A stretch of DNA of 24,822 bases from CAZMCT01 sp964564785 (lineage in GTDB: Bacteria; Planctomycetota; Phycisphaerae; UBA1845; Fen-1342), in NCBI GenBank assembly GCA_964564785.1, contig CAZMCT010000052.1:1-24822 (forward strand), read 5' to 3'. The notes beneath the pieces were generated by a model. The model saw only the letters and a list, made by a program, of their open reading frames with translations. It had not been told where the DNA came from and ran no database searches. The translations under genes and the position numbers were made by a program. This document shows, piece after piece, positions 21,854 to 24,822 of the stretch (within the stretch, counting starts at the first letter, position 1; every line of letters starts with the position of its first letter).

Positions 21854-24193
21854 ATGCGCTGTTCACAACTTGCCCAGGCGGCCGGACTGTCTCTGCTCGC
21901 GCTGCTGGCCGCAACCGCGGCGGCCCAGAGTATCACGATCGACAATAGCGACCCGGACTTCCATGTGCTCATCGAGGTATGGAGCACCGGCACGAGCGCG
22001 CCGGGACACTGGGGTGCGGACTACCGCTATCGCACCACGACCGGCTACGGATCCGCCTACGGCGAAGTGGAGTGGCGGCCGAACCTGCCCAGCGCCGGGC
22101 TGTGGCAGGTGTCGATCTACTATCCGCAGGGCACGAACCGGGCGCCGGATGCGCCGTTCACCGTGCAGCACGCGGGGGGATCAACAACCTATCTCGTCGA
22201 CCAGCAGCACAACGGCGGGCAGTGGAACGTGCTGGGGACGTTTCAGTTCAACGCCGGCACGTCCGGCCGCGTGTGGCTCAGCAACAACGCCTCGCCGAGC
22301 GTGGTGATCGCCGACGCGGTCCGCTTCACGCCCGTTTCGGGGGCCGCGCTCACCATGACCGTCAGTCCGGCGGACGGGGGCTCGACCACGCCTCCGGTCG
22401 GTGGGCCGTACCTCTACGCCCAGAACGAGATCGTACCCATCACGGCCGTGCCCGCGCCGGGCCGCGAGTTCTATCGCTGGTACGTGTCGGCCGGCAGCGA
22501 CGTGGCCGATCCGAACAGCCCGAGCACGACGGTGCTCATGGATCAAGACAAGACCGTCGCGGCGCTGTTCATCGGCGAGCAGCCGGAACCGCCGGAGTTC
22601 CGCGCCTTCTGGGCCGACGCGTTTCACGCGGGTTTCAAGAGCGTGGCCGAGATCGACCAGATGATCGGCCTCGCGCTGGCCGGCAACTACAACGCGATCA
22701 TGGCCGAGGTTCTCGCGTTCCAGGACACCGGCGGCGGTGGCCACGGCGCCTACTGGACCTCGGACATCCTGCCGGAGGCCGCCGACGTCGTGGGCGGCAT
22801 CGACCCGCTGGCCGAGCTCGTGCAGCGCTGCCACGCCGCGGGCCTCGAGCTGCACTGCTGGCTGGTCGCGTTCCGCGTGTCGTCGGTTTGGCCCCCGTCC
22901 GGCAACCCGACGGTGGCCGCCCACCCCGAGTGGCTGATGGTGCGGCAGCAGGACATGAACCAGGGTCCGCTACCGGTGAACGACGGCAACCCGAACACGA
23001 CCGACTACTACGTGCTCGACCCCGGCTCGCCCGATGTGCAGGACTATCTCCAGAGCATCGTGCGGGAGCTGTGCGAGAACTACGAGCTGGACGGGATTCA
23101 CTGGGACTACATCCGTTACACGCAGACCAACTGCGGCTATTCCACCACGCTCAGCTACCCCGACTCGTCGCTGCGGCGCTTTCAGGAAATCCACGATTAC
23201 GCCGGCACGCCGGCCTACAGCGGCGTGCCCCTGTGGAACGACTTCCGCCGTCGCACGATCACCGAGGTGGTCCGCCGCACGATGTCCACGGTCGCGACCA
23301 TTCCGAACCCGCGCCAGCCGCTGCGGCACACCGCCGCCCTGGTCACGTGGTATCCCGCCAACAGCGACTTTCACCAGACCAATCCCTACCAGCTCTTCTG
23401 CGACTGGGAATACTGGCAGTCGATGGGCTACCTCGACGCGACCATCCCCATGTGCTACTTCCGCGAGGATACCCACGCGGACACCTACCGTGCCTGGGTC
23501 GACAACTCCGTCGCCTGGGCCGCAGCCGCAGGCCGGCAGACCTACATCGGCCTGGGCATCTACCTGAACACCTTCGAGCAGACCAGCGCGCAACTCGAGT
23601 ACGCCCGGAACGCGGGCGCTGCCGGCATCACCACCTACTCATACGCTTCCACCAACGACGGCGGCATCCCCTGGGATGACTGGTACGACTATGTCGCCGC
23701 CCACCACTTCACGGAGCCCGCCGAAGTCCCCGCCATGCCCTGGCGCGACTCCGGGCAGGCCACACAGGGCGCGATCTTCGGCCGCGTGACCGACGGAGCG
23801 ACCGGCACGCCGATCGACAACGCCACGCTCTCCGTCAACGGGGCCCCGCAGGTGCAGACCGACGGCAACGGCTGCTTCTTGCTGAGCAAGCTGCCGGCCG
23901 CGGCCGGCGGCACGCTGCTGTCGGTCTCCGCAAGTGCCGAGGGTTACGCTCAGAGCGCGGTCCGGCCGCACGTTCAGGTCGTCCGTGCCGGCTACACCGA
24001 GGCGAACTTCGCACTGGGTACCTGGCGGCCGGGCGACTACGACGTGGACGGCGATGTCGACGCGCACGACTGGGTCATGTTCCAGCCGGCGCTGACCGGC
24101 CCCGCGCTCGGCCCGCCCCCGCCCGGCGGCGACGTGTTCGACCTGAACGCCGACCTCGATGTCGATCTGGCCGACTTCGCGGGGATGCAATAG
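21854..24193 (+). CDS. Secreted golvesin / GHL10 glycoside-hydrolase-like / dockerin-type protein
   Basis: 779 aa. Signal peptide 1-25. Residues about 26-165 form a golvesin-type domain (I-T-I-D-N-S-D-P-D-F, Y-G-E-V-E-W-R-P, V-V-I-A-D-A-V-R-F). Residues about 168-240 form a bacterial repeat domain (S-P-A-D-G-G-S-T-T-P, F-Y-R-W-Y). Residues about 245-610 form a GHL10 (family 10-like glycosyl hydrolase) TIM barrel with F-R-A-F-W-A-D, H-C-W-L-V-A-F, Y-E-L-D-G-I-H-W-D-Y-I-R-Y and M-G-Y-L-D-A-T-I-P-M-C-Y. A carboxypeptidase-regulatory-like beta domain (about 640-715) and a degenerate pair of dockerin-like calcium loops (D-V-D-G-D-V-D-A-H-D; N-A-D-L-D-V-D-L-A-D) close it. Likely cuts or binds extracellular glycan; the substrate is unknown. 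It diverges from the PEP-CTERM gene. Confidence 0.87.
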   Translation: MRCSQLAQAAGLSLLALLAATAAAQSITIDNSDPDFHVLIEVWSTGTSAPGHWGADYRYRTTTGYGSAYGEVEWRPNLPSAGLWQVSIYYPQGTNRAPDAPFTVQHAGGSTTYLVDQQHNGGQWNVLGTFQFNAGTSGRVWLSNNASPSVVIADAVRFTPVSGAALTMTVSPADGGSTTPPVGGPYLYAQNEIVPITAVPAPGREFYRWYVSAGSDVADPNSPSTTVLMDQDKTVAALFIGEQPEPPEFRAFWADAFHAGFKSVAEIDQMIGLALAGNYNAIMAEVLAFQDTGGGGHGAYWTSDILPEAADVVGGIDPLAELVQRCHAAGLELHCWLVAFRVSSVWPPSGNPTVAAHPEWLMVRQQDMNQGPLPVNDGNPNTTDYYVLDPGSPDVQDYLQSIVRELCENYELDGIHWDYIRYTQTNCGYSTTLSYPDSSLRRFQEIHDYAGTPAYSGVPLWNDFRRRTITEVVRRTMSTVATIPNPRQPLRHTAALVTWYPANSDFHQTNPYQLFCDWEYWQSMGYLDATIPMCYFREDTHADTYRAWVDNSVAWAAAAGRQTYIGLGIYLNTFEQTSAQLEYARNAGAAGITTYSYASTNDGGIPWDDWYDYVAAHHFTEPAEVPAMPWRDSGQATQGAIFGRVTDGATGTPIDNATLSVNGAPQVQTDGNGCFLLSKLPAAAGGTLLSVSASAEGYAQSAVRPHVQVVRAGYTEANFALGTWRPGDYDVDGDVDAHDWVMFQPALTGPALGPPPPGGDVFDLNADLDVDLADFAGMQ

Positions 24194-24200
24194 GGCGACC

Positions 24201-24289
24201 GGCGACTCGCGACCTGCGAATAGCGAATAAAGGCCGGAGCCGCCTGCGCTCCTCATCCGTTTTTCGCTCTTCGGTGCTCGCTACTCGGC
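24201..24289. terminator. Long imperfect hairpin between convergent genes, probable two-way terminator
   Basis: 24201-24233 pairs with 24257-24289 at 24 of 33 positions, and an inner GGAGC/GCTCC stem (24236-24240 with 24248-24252) extends it. The right arm contains a T5 run and overlaps the stop codon of the downstream minus-strand gene. It lies 7 nt after the GHL10 stop. Confidence 0.5.
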
Positions 24290-24822
24290 GACGACGAAGA
24301 TTCGCAGGTCCTCTGGTTCCACACGCACACCGAGCCGCTGCCCGCCCGCCTGGACTTCCGGCGGCGGCAGCAGGCAGGTTCCCGGCCGGACGGCCCCCAG
24401 CACGTACTCGTGCACGTGCGTGCCCGCGGCCAGCACCGGCGTGCGGTGCAGGACCGTGCCCGGCGGGCCCGGCTGGCGCTGACCGACCAGCGGCAGGTTC
24501 GTCGGGTCGGCGTCGAGCGCGTCGCAGTTGCCCGGAGCCGTCCGTCGCCACACCACGTTCTCCAGCGCCGTTGCCGACGTGATTTCCTCGTGCACGCGGA
24601 CGTACTGACCGGCCGTGAGTCCCTGCTGCGGGTCGAGGGGCACCCATTTGTGCGGCCGCTTGCCGTGGTGGCCGGGGTGCTCGGGTTCCGGCGCGCCCGG
24701 CACGGGCACCCACAGGGCGAGCGTGCGGCGGACCCGGATCGGCGCGTCGGCCGGCGCCGCTGCGGGCAGAGGCTCGACGAAGCACTCGGCCACGGCGACC
24801 GCGGACGCGCCGGCGCCCGCGG
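24281..24822 (-). CDS. C-terminal fragment, probably bacterial alpha-2-macroglobulin-like protein
   Basis: The frame is open to the window edge, about 180 residues, with no need for the internal GTG at 24793, so the 5' part lies outside. The C-terminal segment L-A-A-G-T-H-V-H-E-Y-V-L-G-A-V-R-P-G, then L-L-P-P-P-E-V-Q-A-G and I-F-V-V-A-E, resembles the last beta domain (MG10) of large bacterial alpha-2-macroglobulin-type extracellular proteins, as does G-Q-Y-V-R-V-H-E-E-I-T. Those proteins trap proteases. The thioester and bait regions are not in the window, so the family call is tentative; another secreted beta-domain protein is possible. Confidence 0.55.
   Translation of the reverse strand, partial: AGAGASAVAVAECFVEPLPAAAPADAPIRVRRTLALWVPVPGAPEPEHPGHHGKRPHKWVPLDPQQGLTAGQYVRVHEEITSATALENVVWRRTAPGNCDALDADPTNLPLVGQRQPGPPGTVLHRTPVLAAGTHVHEYVLGAVRPGTCLLPPPEVQAGGQRLGVRVEPEDLRIFVVAE

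Noticed and set aside
1..24822. CRISPR array or tandem repeat array
   Set aside because: No regularly spaced direct repeats were seen; all notable repeats are single inverted repeats.

Overview
The window is GC-rich and reads as one piece of a Planctomycetota chromosome, probably Phycisphaerae-like. The evidence is a PEP-CTERM protein, two large secreted proteins ending in dockerin-like calcium-binding repeats (one in the 'D-I-N-P-F-V' style), an FHA-GAF-PP2C phosphatase, a divergent DnaA and GC-rich codon use throughout. The taxon is inferred from gene style, not from a marker gene. I see no phage, transposon, integrase or CRISPR array.

Layout. 1-441: C-terminal end of an M14 zinc carboxypeptidase (+). 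448-2494: a minus-strand pair, SpoIID/LytB-domain protein then SGNH hydrolase. 2769-4052: soluble GAF histidine kinase (+). 4232-5053: ABC-2 permease with no ATPase gene beside it (+). 5088-6923: two-gene minus operon, a 65-aa lipoprotein followed by an FHA-GAF-SpoIIE/PP2C phosphatase. 7054-8448: DnaA (-), with a terminator downstream and a sigma-70-type promoter, a consensus DnaA box and a 10-A run upstream. 8679-9593: tandem GNAT acetyltransferase (-). 9689-12729: tight plus-strand operon of redoxin, thioredoxin-like lipoprotein, NHL-propeller lipoprotein and ROK sugar kinase. 12743-16226: minus-strand YmdB-type phosphodiesterase, SNase-like exported protein and YtcJ-type amidohydrolase. 16227-17018: gene-poor stretch holding tRNA-Thr(CGU) and a possible small RNA. 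17019-24193: cell-surface block with a 1091-aa secreted multidomain dockerin-type protein (-), a PEP-CTERM protein (-) and a 779-aa golvesin/GHL10/dockerin-type protein (+). 24281-24822: C-terminal fragment of what looks like an alpha-2-macroglobulin-type protein (-).

Expression signals stand out against the GC-rich background. -10 hexamers close to TATAAT can be picked out before many genes. Two classes appear. Most genes have a leader with a Shine-Dalgarno sequence. Three genes (SpoIID, ABC permease, amidohydrolase) have the -10 hexamer ending exactly 6 nt before the start codon and no usable Shine-Dalgarno, as expected for leaderless mRNAs.

The most interesting unexplained parts are: the roughly 300-nt inverted-repeat-rich region 21390-21615 between the two divergent surface-protein genes, including a predicted 200-nt structured leader; a possible ~90-nt RNA closed by a 10-bp stem at 16279-16368; the DnaA-box region beside a DnaA with an altered box-recognition motif; and repeat modules in opposite order at the two ends of the 1091-aa protein. 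I did not find a complete new defence or metabolic system; these are candidates with stated tests.
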